Below are positions 1-9,217 of a DNA stretch of 24,772 nt, one piece after another. Position numbers and translations under genes: made by a program. The DNA is taken from positions 1 to 24,772 of the forward strand of contig CAZFWJ010000051.1 of assembly GCA_964522505.1 (NCBI GenBank), given 5' to 3'. This DNA comes from GYS-P2D sp964522505. GTDB lineage: Bacteria; Bacteroidota; Bacteroidia; Chitinophagales; Saprospiraceae. How positions within the stretch are numbered: position 1 is the first letter of the stretch; each line of letters begins with the position of its first letter. A model generated the notes under the pieces. It was not told where the DNA came from. It made no database searches and was given only the letters and a program-made list of their open reading frames with translations.

Positions 1-218
1 TCAACTTCAGAGTTGCCTTTAAGCCCGTTGCTACTCTTATGAAAGATCAGAGCTCTATTGACAAATCTGGAGAGCAAGCTACAGTGACTGGTAAGGGCCG
101 TCACGATCCGTGCGTGGTTCCAAGGGCCGTTCCTATAGTCGATGCCATGGCAGCGCTTGTAGTGGCTGATCACCTCCTCCGCAGTCAGTCTGACCGCGTA
201 GAGCAGATCCTGTTATAG
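1..218 (+). CDS. aroC: Chorismate synthase, C-terminal end (partial, cut by window start)
   Basis: The open frame (codons from base 3, stop TAG at 216-218) encodes the last 71 residues of chorismate synthase, which converts 5-enolpyruvylshikimate-3-phosphate to chorismate with reduced FMN in the shikimate pathway. Recognition rests on the family's C-terminal signature: FKPVATL, then GRHDPCVVPRAVPI followed by VDAMAALVVADHLL. Most family members I recall have Glu where this protein has Asp in the IVDAM segment, a conservative change. The gene converges on the sulfatase with about 31 bases between stops and no clear terminator. The 5' end is outside the window, so start and regulation cannot be assessed. 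Confidence 0.95.
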   Translation, partial: NFRVAFKPVATLMKDQSSIDKSGEQATVTGKGRHDPCVVPRAVPIVDAMAALVVADHLLRSQSDRVEQILL

Positions 219-249
219 CTCAGTCAATACGGCTCTATACTACTGAATA

Positions 250-1827
250 TTATTGCTTAATAATCTTGGTTAAGCAAAGTTTATTATTCTGATCATTGGT
301 AATTTCTACAAAGAACAGACCGATAGGAAGCGTGTCTATATCAATGATTTCTGTCCCTGAAATTTCAAGATTCTGATATACTGCCCCCACTGCATCTAAT
401 ATCCTCACGGTATAGTCTCCAGACTCAACGGAAATAGTAATATCCGAGCTCGATGGGTTAGGATAGATACTGATCGCATCCAATTCTGCCACGATATCTG
501 TGGACGTTGTAACATTATCATTACAATCATCTATGGCCTGCTCCTCACCATTGAGTATGAGGTCTCGACAGGACCATCCATTCCTGATTGACTCAGCCTC
601 CAAGACCAAATCATCAAAGATCTCCACCTCAGCGTCAGAGAGATTACCAATTAGGTTTACATCTTCGTAGGTAGGTTGATCTATACGATAGAACGCTTGA
701 CTACCATCTTCGCCCTCGATAAGCTTGTACTCATCCGTTCTAACAGCCCACAGCTCAATGCCATCGTCTAAGTAATCTGTATAGATATAGTTTCTTTCGA
801 TAGTATTAGCCTGAGTAAACGATGATCTGATGCTATAGCTATTATGTATTCCACCAGGCAAATCGTTGGTACAAACTTCTATCAAAGTAGCATAGATATC
901 GTTCGCCTGCGTAAGTCCCAATTCAACCGCTCCGATTCGTGATACTCCATGACCACTGACGATCATAGGCACCTTGACACCACCTTCGAACATACTTCCT
1001 TTGCCATGACCATTTGGTAATCCCTGAAGGACGCTCCGAGGAGTTCCATTATCGCCCATAAAGATGACTATAGTATTACTTCTGGTCTCACTATCCATAG
1101 CATTGAGTAGCCGTCCAATCTCATGATCTAAAGCCTCTATGCTCGCATTATACAGCTGTCTATTAGTAGTAGGATTGCTAACAGTAAACAGGCTATCTGG
1201 CGGTCTTTGAAAAGGGCTATGTGGAGCGACGTGGGAGAGCCATAGAAACCAAGGCTGAGTCTGATCATCTATCCAATTAATGGCGGCATTAGTCAAATGG
1301 GTAGTAATATACTCTTCAATTTCAACCTTCCTTCCATTTGGCCGCACCTTATCCCATACAAAATAGTCACGCACACCTCCACCAGATATTCCTTCAAAGT
1401 GATCTACACCGTGTTGTGATATATGGTCAGCGCTAAATGGGGATGATATATGCCATTTGCCAATAACTGCAGTACTATAGGCATTACTAGTCTCACGATC
1501 TAAATAATTGAATATGGATTCATCTGAAACCTCAAGATTTCCTGGAACTTCTCTAACTCCTGTATTGATGCCATAGCGCCCGCTTATTATACTCGCTCGA
1601 GTTGGTGCGCATTGTGGTGTCGCCCAAGCATTAAGATAGCTGATGCCCTGAGCCCTCAACATGTCGAGATTAGGGGTAGTGGCATAGTTATTATGCGTTA
1701 CTCCAAATCCATCGATAGCATCGATTCCCAAGTCATCTGCCATAATGAACAAGACATTTGGTTGCTCTTGAGCAAAAAGATAGCAATTCGAGCTGAGGAA
1801 GAATAAGGATATGAATAGTTGCTTCAT
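250..1827 (-). CDS. Secreted type I sulfatase with T9SS sorting domain
   Basis: An arylsulfatase-family hydrolase of 525 residues, expected to cleave sulfate esters outside the cell. I chose the ATG at 1825-1827 because it opens a signal peptide (residues 1-19, hydrophobic core LFISLFFLSS); a start 18 codons upstream would bury it. The active-site motif Cys73-x-Pro75-x-Arg77 (CAPTR) is the type converted to formylglycine. Other expected residues are present: Asp31-Asp32, Lys124 and His126 (GKWH), His203, Asp259-Asn260 (GDNG) and Lys276 (GHGKG). The last 75 or so residues form a T9SS type A sorting domain, beginning ISIYPNPS and ending with a basic tail, so export across the outer membrane is likely. 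No maturase or other sulfatase is in view. The substrate cannot be told from sequence: polysaccharide sulfate is plausible but inferred. Confidence 0.92.
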   Translation of the reverse strand: MKQLFISLFFLSSNCYLFAQEQPNVLFIMADDLGIDAIDGFGVTHNNYATTPNLDMLRAQGISYLNAWATPQCAPTRASIISGRYGINTGVREVPGNLEVSDESIFNYLDRETSNAYSTAVIGKWHISSPFSADHISQHGVDHFEGISGGGVRDYFVWDKVRPNGRKVEIEEYITTHLTNAAINWIDDQTQPWFLWLSHVAPHSPFQRPPDSLFTVSNPTTNRQLYNASIEALDHEIGRLLNAMDSETRSNTIVIFMGDNGTPRSVLQGLPNGHGKGSMFEGGVKVPMIVSGHGVSRIGAVELGLTQANDIYATLIEVCTNDLPGGIHNSYSIRSSFTQANTIERNYIYTDYLDDGIELWAVRTDEYKLIEGEDGSQAFYRIDQPTYEDVNLIGNLSDAEVEIFDDLVLEAESIRNGWSCRDLILNGEEQAIDDCNDNVTTSTDIVAELDAISIYPNPSSSDITISVESGDYTVRILDAVGAVYQNLEISGTEIIDIDTLPIGLFFVEITNDQNNKLCLTKIIKQ

Positions 1828-1866
1828 CTTTGTTATAAAGTCTGTGCAAACCTTAGGCCACAAAAT

Positions 1867-1903
1867 GATATACCACACCAAATATGATCTGATGTGATAT
1901 ATC
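1867..1903. repeat. Imperfect 11-bp inverted repeat upstream of the sulfatase
   Basis: GATATACCACA (1867-1877) and TGTGATATATC (1893-1903) are inverted copies with one mismatch and a 15-base spacer. They lie 40-76 bases upstream of the sulfatase ATG. A minus-strand CATATTTG (1886-1879), one mismatch from the Bacteroidota TAnnTTTG box, lies in the spacer. The arrangement would suit an operator over a promoter, but this is inference from position and symmetry only. The rest of 1828-2027 shows no gene. Confidence 0.3.
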
Positions 1904-2027
1904 TTTAACCAAATTGTGACATCATATTAAATGTGTTGTCACGCCTTGGAGTAATTAACATTGATACCCATCCAGTAGAAACTAAAAGTGTAATAATACC
2001 CTAAGTATATATCTATAAATCTTCAGA

Positions 2028-5000
2028 TTATCTTGTTCCAGCACTAGTCTGTTTGCCACTGAGGATTTCATCATTAACGTCCTCAAATGCCTCTTCTATG
2101 TTATTGTAGGTCATTTTACCAAATTCTCGAGTATAGTTAATCCCGAATCCATAGATCTGGCGTCGACCCAATGTGCGCTCATCTAGGTCATATACTCCAT
2201 AGATTTGGAGCTTGAGGCGCTTATCATTAGTGATAAACCAATCTAGAGAGAAGTCTCCAGTTAGATAATCATTGACTGTATTGAGGGGATTTTCCCTGAC
2301 GTAGTTACCTCCGATATTGAGGACAAAATTGTCATTCTTAAATTCATTGCGCAGGTTCAACTGGACCTCATCAGGCACAAACTCAACAAATGAGGCATCG
2401 GGATCTGGGACATTATTATCGCCTATGATATTGTTCTGTGCTAATGCAATATCTAAATCGATTCCCGATATTACATCTCCCTCTAGTAATTCTGAGAGAT
2501 ACTCAGTAGCTAAAAGTGATAGTTGACTGGTTAAAAACTCTGTAAGTGTATTACTCCCTAACTGTGCGACATTACTCACTTGTATATTTGCCAATGGATC
2601 ATTGTCAGGCAAGAAATTATTGAATACCATCAAACCCAGCACTTGATTATTAATCCCATTTTCCGTGGCCTTCAACGCACGGACTTTACTATCGGCTAGA
2701 TTGCGTAGATTACCTACGAGGTCTGGGAAACCGATATCAAAGTTGATATCCGGATTAAACAGATTACCTGTCAGGATAAGGTCAAGGGCGATATTTCGTC
2801 GTTGCCTCAATTCACTCTGTGTGACATCCGCAAAGACTCCCTCATATTCTTGTAAAAAACGCTCCAATGGAGCACGCAAGCCAGGATAGTATGCTTGTAC
2901 ATCGAGAACCGCATTAACCGGATCCCCAGTCCATGTAACAGTTCCTCCTTGTTCGATTACAAACGGCTTGGCTATAAATCCATATGAAGTATAGAGATAT
3001 TCTCCACTCTCTACGTCATACTGTCCATAAACTGAAAACTCACCATCCCTCTTTACCTTTATCTGCAGGTCACCTTCTCCATGTCCGATGAGCACATTAC
3101 TGGTCTCTTCATCATATATGACCTGAACCTCTGCATCTCGATCAAAAGAAAGATTCATTTCAAAGTCTAATCCAGAAGAGGTTAATCGCTCTACTAACTG
3201 ATCTACAGTATTACTATCAATTACTTCTTGATTAAAATTGAAGTTAATGAAGGATTCATCATAGCCAAAGTTTGTTGAGTTAAGTGGTAAGTATAGAATC
3301 GAATTCGGACCCGCTACTGCATCGACCTCCATATCGATCCGATCGAATGGGCCTTTAAAGCTTACATCCAATGGTCCCATCCCTAAACCATAATAGAGCG
3401 GGTTATCGTCAGCTGTCGTATTGAGCGCAATGAAATTATCACTCTTAACCTCGATGTCAGACTTAAAGTCCGCCAGAACATTGTGCGTAAGGCCACCAAT
3501 TAAATCAGCAGTATTACCAGCCTCGTCAGTAAGAATAATATTGTTCAGATCTATGAATAACTCCGTTATAGGAATATTATCATCAGATAGCTGATAGTAG
3601 GCGCCTATGTAATCAATCTTAGTACCCGCATCACTAGCATTGCCGTTACCTCTCATTTTAATATCACTGAAAGGTCCATAGATATCTAGCTCTATATCAA
3701 CAAGACCTTCGGTTTCCGATATTCCTTCTTGTATGATATACTCTAAGAATGCCAATGGGTAATCCTCCATAGTTAGATGAGTATTGAGCGACTGACTATC
3801 TATGTCTGCTGTGCCCTCTACATATAGATTTTGATTATCCTTTTCAATCTTCAAAAGAACATCGAGGATATTCCCATCACGACGCTTTGACTCGAGACTG
3901 AGATTGCCATAATCTGAATCGTTTATCTTAAAATCTGGCACCTGCACATAGCCCTCTATTGCTAACTTCTCAAAGATGTTGTTGAGTTTGAGCTGAGCTT
4001 CTACAGTTCCGTCGAATAAAAGCTTATCATAATCCAGAATAGGATTGATGAATTCAAGATCAAATTCTCTAATACTCACCTCTAATCCTCGCTTGTATAC
4101 ATCCTTAACTCCAATCGCCCTATGACCATCTGTAACTATAAAGTTTTCGATGTCAATAGATTTACCGTAATATCCTACTCCTTTATTTGGCAGAATAGCC
4201 CACATTGTGCTATCGACCATAATATCATCGTAGAGAAACTGAGTGAAATATCCATTATCTACAATCGTAGACTTGGTCTCGAGCTCGATGTGATTTCTAT
4301 CGTCTACATTAACGAGGGCTCGTGAATACAACTCTCCTCCTCTTAAGGTTCCTACTAGGGACACCTTATCTATATCTCGATCACCTTGCATCAGCTGATC
4401 TATTTGCAATTCTATCTCTCCATAATTAGTCCGACTATCTATATTTAGATATAGATCTTCAGCTAGATACTCTCCATATCTGATCGTATCACTATTAATC
4501 GTGACAATCGACTTGTCATTGTTTTTATTAGACTGCGCAGTTAATCGAGTTCCAGGAGCGATATCTATGTCTTGATTAAGAAAATCCATCAATGGATTCA
4601 TATCTCTTGTGGTCAGTACTACAGAGTACACCTCATCCCTAAACCCATCATATGGCATAGACAAGTTAAGCAGGCTGAGATGCTCCTCGTGATTTTCAAA
4701 AATTTGCCCGACAATATTCTCATGAAGTTTGGTCAAATTGAACTTGCCATTGACTGCTACATCAAATGCATCTGAAGAAAGATGAAAAGACATCACTTCG
4801 TCTGAAACACGTCGAGAGTTCAGGGCCACCTCATTTATTGCCAAGGTAGATGTGTCATGATGTATCACTATATCGCGGATCAATCCTTTACCCTGCAGGG
4901 TACTTAAAGAACTGCCAAAGAAATCTACCTCTGCTTCAAATGATAGCTCGCACGGATAATTAATCAAATTGAGCTTACAGAAATCTATTTTACCTGCTTG

Positions 5001-6800
5001 TAGATCAAAATCGAGAATAGGCTCCGATCCAGAAAAGTCTATTAATCCAGAAAATGCGAAATCCAAGTTTGGATCTTCGATGAGGAAGTCCCCATCAATT
5101 ACCTTACTAGAAAGAGTGCCATTATAGACTGCGCTCTCATACATGACATCACGATATATAAATTGATCTATGACGGCTTCAATCTGAGCATTACTGCTGG
5201 CAAATGATAATCCATGCCCATCATTTATATCTACACTGAGACTGACTGGACCAAAGTCTTCTTGTTGAAGCATTTCTGCCAAATCAAATTGAGTCAACTC
5301 TAAAAAACCATCATAGCCAATCTCTTCAGGATTAGAACGATACAAATCAAACTGTATGTCCATATCAGCACGGCCCAACTCTGTATCAAGAGCTCCTTGT
5401 GCGATGAAGTCGTTAGCAAAACCATCAAAGGTTCCGCTGAACTGTAGCTTACCTAGTCGCTTGACCTCATCAGGAATCTGCACCAAATTAAGATCACGAT
5501 CCAATCGTTCAAGATCCGACTCAAGCGAGATCACTTCAAGATTTATAAGACTATTGTCTATATCAGAGATGCCCGACATCGTACCGTTGGCATGCAGATA
5601 ATGACTTCCATTCAACCATAGCTTTAAGTCGTTGAGGTTAAAGTCACCATTGTGTAGGTCAACATGTCCTATCACTTGATGACGTTTATTCATCAATGGT
5701 TCTGACAACAAATCTGGTGGCAAGTTGTCGATCAATCGTACGAAATCACTCGGAAGTATTTTGGACTCTGAAAGATCTAAGTCTAAGGAAACATCATCAA
5801 TACGCTTGATGCTATAAATATCTTGCGCATCCAAGTCTGCCTTAAAATAGGAGTTATTCACTCTGGCGAAGAAATCTTCAATTCTAATATTATCAGGACT
5901 ACTGATTACTTGGCTGCTACTTATATGCTTAATGTCATAGCCCTTGGTCTCCAATGAGAGATCTTGGATAATGGCCTTCCAAGTCTGTGGGTTCATAAAT
6001 TCAATATCGGACATGACAAGATCAATATGATCCGCCGTTAATGACTGATCTGCTCTATAATCGATCTTGCCATCAAGAATGTTCAACTGATTCAAAACCA
6101 TCGAAGAAACGCTGACTGGATCAGATTCGGTTCTATCTTCTGGCTGCACACCATTCTTCATCATCGGCCCTCTAACATGAAAGTATGGCTCAATTAAATT
6201 GATAAAGTCAATATCAATATGCCCGCCTCTGACGAGATTGAATTTAGTTTCGAGAGCAGCAAATTGCCCTATTATGGAGAGGGAGTCAACTTCATCTGTG
6301 TAGTTTAGTTCTAAATCATATAACTCAAAATGAGTAAACGGAAATGCTTTGCGCTCGACCGGTTCTGTGTTGTCGTCACCAGAAGACTGAAATCCATTCA
6401 AGAATCTTTGCCAGTTATTTAGCTCTTCGCCAGTATGCCGTCGCACGTGAATAGCGACACCAGTAATATTTACATCGCTAAACGAAACTTCTGAAATCAA
6501 TGACAATAGTGTAGATCGAGGACTTAGTCCAAGCTTACCAACGGTGAGGAGCGTATCTGCGCTACTATCACTGAGCACTGCATTTTTGATCGTGACCCCC
6601 TTATTTAAGTCAAATGTGGCTGATTCAAAAGTCAAATCTCCTTGTGAAGCATCGACAACTTGATTAGCGGCGAATTGTGCGATCTTTTTCTGAACAGATG
6701 GGATGTGTAGAATACATACAAAAAATAGGAGTAAAATCATCAAGAAGACGAGAGTCTTGATGGTTATAGACAACCAGTTTCTTTTAGATTCTTCTGCCAC
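2028..6800 (-). CDS. tamB: TamB-family (DUF490) translocation/assembly protein
   Basis: A 1590-residue protein of the AsmA/TamB superfamily: an inner-membrane anchor followed by a very long beta-rich periplasmic body, thought to form a groove that bridges to the outer membrane for lipid transfer or outer-membrane protein assembly. One membrane helix spans roughly residues 13-33, after a basic N-terminus. The middle is repetitive beta-strand sequence alternating polar and hydrophobic residues. The C-terminal 400 or so residues look like the DUF490 domain (GQYDVESGEYLYT, then GLRAPLERFL and a beta-strand-rich end). The start is GTG (6798-6800); the next Met, residue 21, lies inside the membrane helix, so GTG is needed. 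No TamA/BamA partner gene is in view, though Bacteroidota often carry it elsewhere. The stop is followed by AT-rich sequence with no obvious terminator. Confidence 0.9.
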   Translation of the reverse strand: MAEESKRNWLSITIKTLVFLMILLLFFVCILHIPSVQKKIAQFAANQVVDASQGDLTFESATFDLNKGVTIKNAVLSDSSADTLLTVGKLGLSPRSTLLSLISEVSFSDVNITGVAIHVRRHTGEELNNWQRFLNGFQSSGDDNTEPVERKAFPFTHFELYDLELNYTDEVDSLSIIGQFAALETKFNLVRGGHIDIDFINLIEPYFHVRGPMMKNGVQPEDRTESDPVSVSSMVLNQLNILDGKIDYRADQSLTADHIDLVMSDIEFMNPQTWKAIIQDLSLETKGYDIKHISSSQVISSPDNIRIEDFFARVNNSYFKADLDAQDIYSIKRIDDVSLDLDLSESKILPSDFVRLIDNLPPDLLSEPLMNKRHQVIGHVDLHNGDFNLNDLKLWLNGSHYLHANGTMSGISDIDNSLINLEVISLESDLERLDRDLNLVQIPDEVKRLGKLQFSGTFDGFANDFIAQGALDTELGRADMDIQFDLYRSNPEEIGYDGFLELTQFDLAEMLQQEDFGPVSLSVDINDGHGLSFASSNAQIEAVIDQFIYRDVMYESAVYNGTLSSKVIDGDFLIEDPNLDFAFSGLIDFSGSEPILDFDLQAGKIDFCKLNLINYPCELSFEAEVDFFGSSLSTLQGKGLIRDIVIHHDTSTLAINEVALNSRRVSDEVMSFHLSSDAFDVAVNGKFNLTKLHENIVGQIFENHEEHLSLLNLSMPYDGFRDEVYSVVLTTRDMNPLMDFLNQDIDIAPGTRLTAQSNKNNDKSIVTINSDTIRYGEYLAEDLYLNIDSRTNYGEIELQIDQLMQGDRDIDKVSLVGTLRGGELYSRALVNVDDRNHIELETKSTIVDNGYFTQFLYDDIMVDSTMWAILPNKGVGYYGKSIDIENFIVTDGHRAIGVKDVYKRGLEVSIREFDLEFINPILDYDKLLFDGTVEAQLKLNNIFEKLAIEGYVQVPDFKINDSDYGNLSLESKRRDGNILDVLLKIEKDNQNLYVEGTADIDSQSLNTHLTMEDYPLAFLEYIIQEGISETEGLVDIELDIYGPFSDIKMRGNGNASDAGTKIDYIGAYYQLSDDNIPITELFIDLNNIILTDEAGNTADLIGGLTHNVLADFKSDIEVKSDNFIALNTTADDNPLYYGLGMGPLDVSFKGPFDRIDMEVDAVAGPNSILYLPLNSTNFGYDESFINFNFNQEVIDSNTVDQLVERLTSSGLDFEMNLSFDRDAEVQVIYDEETSNVLIGHGEGDLQIKVKRDGEFSVYGQYDVESGEYLYTSYGFIAKPFVIEQGGTVTWTGDPVNAVLDVQAYYPGLRAPLERFLQEYEGVFADVTQSELRQRRNIALDLILTGNLFNPDINFDIGFPDLVGNLRNLADSKVRALKATENGINNQVLGLMVFNNFLPDNDPLANIQVSNVAQLGSNTLTEFLTSQLSLLATEYLSELLEGDVISGIDLDIALAQNNIIGDNNVPDPDASFVEFVPDEVQLNLRNEFKNDNFVLNIGGNYVRENPLNTVNDYLTGDFSLDWFITNDKRLKLQIYGVYDLDERTLGRRQIYGFGINYTREFGKMTYNNIEEAFEDVNDEILSGKQTSAGTR

Positions 6801-6952
6801 TATTTATTAATGAACTTCTTTTACGTACAAAGAACGTCAGAATACGCGCTAAGATGGTGAAGATCAAGGGCTTTAAGTAAAAATTAAATGCTAAACTTTA
6901 TCAATCCGACATAGAGATTTACCTAAAAGAGAACATAATGTATGAATACTAG

Positions 6953-7795
6953 TTAGGCGCTCTTATAAGCAGCGTACAGTCTATTCACTTCCATGGCCTC
7001 CTTTATATCGTGTACTCTCAGGATATTTGCACCATTGAGCAAGGCCATCATATGCATGGCGGTAGTTCCATTAAGGGCACTGTCTGCATCTGAATTAAGC
7101 TGCTTGTAGATGAACGATTTTCGAGACAATCCTATTAATATGGGTAAGTTGAAAATTCTATAGCTTTCCAGACTTTTGAGAATCTTATAATTATCACTCA
7201 CGGCCTTGCCAAAACCAATTCCTGGATCTACAATAATATCATGAAGGTTCTGTTCTTTAGCCTTGGCAAGCGTTCTGCTCATATATTTCATGGTGTCTAG
7301 GATTATGTCATCATAATGAGTGTCATCTTGCATGGTCTGTGGAGAACCCTTCATATGCATAAGTACATATATGAGCTTAAGCTCAGCCGCCGTGGCATAC
7401 ATCTTTACGTCCTTGGTTCCAGCACTAATGTCATTAATGATGTCTATACCAATTTTATCGGCAGCTCTGACAACCTCAGATCGATAGGTGTCTATTGATA
7501 TAATTGCATTTGGAAAGGCTCTTCTCATCTCCTCAAGAGGAGGAAGGATTCTATCCAGCTCTACATCTAATGACACCTCTGCTGCACCAGGTCGTGAAGA
7601 CATGCCTCCTATATCAATGATATCAGCCCCAAGTTCTATCATCTCGCCAGCACGATCGACGACTTGAGAAGGATCCACCCTACTGCGAGAATAAAATGAA
7701 TCTGGGGTAACATTCAACACGCCCATTATCATAGGCCTATCGAAGCTCAATAGCTGTTTGGATGATTTGCTGAAAAATTTAACAAAAGAATTCAT
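6953..7795 (-). CDS. folP: Dihydropteroate synthase
   Basis: A cytoplasmic TIM-barrel enzyme of 280 residues, normal for the family. It condenses p-aminobenzoate with dihydropterin pyrophosphate in folate synthesis and is the target of sulfonamides. Signature segments occur in order: GVLNVTPDSF (residues 25-34, pyrophosphate-binding Asn28), DIGGMSSRPGA, ISIDTY, NDISAG, LMHMKGSPQTMQ, DPGIGFGK, LSRKSF and the C-terminal RVHD. All expected catalytic motifs look intact. It lies 152 bases downstream of the tamB start on the same strand and diverges from the M23 peptidase gene over a 101-base gap. No other folate gene is adjacent. Chorismate is the precursor of p-aminobenzoate, but the partial aroC nearby is too distant and on the other strand to imply co-regulation. 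Confidence 0.97.
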   Translation of the reverse strand: MNSFVKFFSKSSKQLLSFDRPMIMGVLNVTPDSFYSRSRVDPSQVVDRAGEMIELGADIIDIGGMSSRPGAAEVSLDVELDRILPPLEEMRRAFPNAIISIDTYRSEVVRAADKIGIDIINDISAGTKDVKMYATAAELKLIYVLMHMKGSPQTMQDDTHYDDIILDTMKYMSRTLAKAKEQNLHDIIVDPGIGFGKAVSDNYKILKSLESYRIFNLPILIGLSRKSFIYKQLNSDADSALNGTTAMHMMALLNGANILRVHDIKEAMEVNRLYAAYKSA

Positions 7796-7896
7796 GCATT
7801 CGCTTAATGGTGTTCTTCGATAAATTGTGTCTTAAAACTATTCAATCTAATCATGAAGATTACTAATAAAAGGAATAATTATTAATGTGAGTTAGA

Positions 7897-9210
7897 ATGA
7901 ATTACATTTGGAAATCAATGAAAAATCAGGGGGTACTTTTATTAATTGTTGTGGGATTGGCTTTAGGAGGATTGTTAGGATACCTCTACAGTATTAATGT
8001 GAGCTCTGGTCAGCACACTACATCAATCACCACCGACCTGGAGCACCCAGAAGAGATCAAAACTAAGTTTGATTACGATATTTCCACCTATCACTTTGAG
8101 AACTATCCAATAACATATGGGTCATTCATCGCCGATCTGCTATTAGATCGAGATGTCAGCTATAACAGGATCTATCAACTAGAAAAGGCGGCTGAAGAGG
8201 TACTCAGCTTAAGAAAGATTAAAGCTGGCAAAGAAATCACGTTTGTGTATGCAGATGAATGCGAATCTCCTGTAGCATTTGTATACAGGCCTAACCTATT
8301 TACTTACGTAGATTATGCTTTTGATGATAGCATATCCGTAATCCAAAAAGATATAGCGTATACAACATGTCAAGAGATGTTGAGCGGTACTATTGCTGGT
8401 GGAAGTTCACTATCTCAGTCTATGGGGGAGAAAGGACTTAGCTTGGCATTGACTGATGAATTGGAAGATGCTTTGGCTCAAGTATATTTTCCGAGTGCTC
8501 AACCCGGTGATAAATGGAAGATCGTTTATGATCAGAAGTATATTGATGGCAAAGCAGCTGGTTCTGGCCATATATTAGCCGCTTCATATAAGAGCGGCAA
8601 CTCCGAATACTTTGGATTTTACTTTGAAAACGACCGCTATCAAGGATATTACGATATAGAGGGTACACCAAACAAAAAGACATTTCTAAGAGCTCCCGTT
8701 CGGGCATCGAGAATATCTTCTTTTTACAATATGAATAGGTTTCACCCGGTCTTAAAAAGACGCAAGCCACACCTTGGTACTGATTATGCAGCTCCGAGAG
8801 GCACACCAATATTTAGTGTATCTGACGGTATCATTACTCGCAGAGGATTCACTAAAAACAATGGTAATTATATCAAGATTAAGCATGATGGCATCTATCA
8901 AAGTCAATACTTACACATGAGTAAGTTCAAGTCTGGTCTCAGCGTCGGGTCAAGAGTAAAGCAAGGTGAGGTTATCGGATATGTAGGACAAACTGGTCTT
9001 GCTACTGGTAATCACGTTTGTTTCAGATTTTGGAAAAACGGTAGGCAAATTAACCATCTGAGAGAAAACTTTCCGCCATTGGATCCAATGCCTACTGAAA
9101 GTTTGCCAGAATATTTCGAAGTGCGAGATCAATACTGGAGACAGCTTGAGGCACATCCATATGATAATGCAACACCTACAGTTTACGCAACAGCTAACTT
9201 GACGAGCTAA
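7897..9210 (+). CDS. Membrane-anchored M23 (LytM/MepM-like) peptidase
   Basis: A 437-residue protein with an N-terminal membrane helix (about residues 12-32), a linker and substrate-blocking-like region (about 60-260), and a C-terminal M23 zinc peptidase domain (about 270-395). Family members cut peptide crosslinks in peptidoglycan or are degenerate amidase activators. Visible active-site elements are His292-x3-Asp296 (HLGTD), His340 (YLHMS), and His373 in GNHVCFRFWKNG. The canonical third motif is His-x-His; here it is His373-Val-Cys375, so the usual second histidine, a zinc ligand, is replaced by cysteine. Cysteine can bind zinc, so activity is possible but unproven. The gene is monocistronic, divergent from folP and convergent with the histidine kinase, with only 7 bases between stops. 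A second Met at codon 8 is an alternative start. Confidence 0.9.
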   Translation: MNYIWKSMKNQGVLLLIVVGLALGGLLGYLYSINVSSGQHTTSITTDLEHPEEIKTKFDYDISTYHFENYPITYGSFIADLLLDRDVSYNRIYQLEKAAEEVLSLRKIKAGKEITFVYADECESPVAFVYRPNLFTYVDYAFDDSISVIQKDIAYTTCQEMLSGTIAGGSSLSQSMGEKGLSLALTDELEDALAQVYFPSAQPGDKWKIVYDQKYIDGKAAGSGHILAASYKSGNSEYFGFYFENDRYQGYYDIEGTPNKKTFLRAPVRASRISSFYNMNRFHPVLKRRKPHLGTDYAAPRGTPIFSVSDGIITRRGFTKNNGNYIKIKHDGIYQSQYLHMSKFKSGLSVGSRVKQGEVIGYVGQTGLATGNHVCFRFWKNGRQINHLRENFPPLDPMPTESLPEYFEVRDQYWRQLEAHPYDNATPTVYATANLTS

Positions 9211-9217
9211 TCAATTT

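Noticed and set aside
1916..1942. GTGAC/GTCAC inverted repeat as a terminator for a plus-strand transcript or an operator
   Set aside because: Only 5 pairs with a 17-base loop and no T-run; chance is likely.
8438..8809. 123-codon minus-strand open frame inside the M23 peptidase gene
   Set aside because: It lies wholly within a gene with clear family motifs on the plus strand and its own translation shows no recognisable domain or composition of a real protein.
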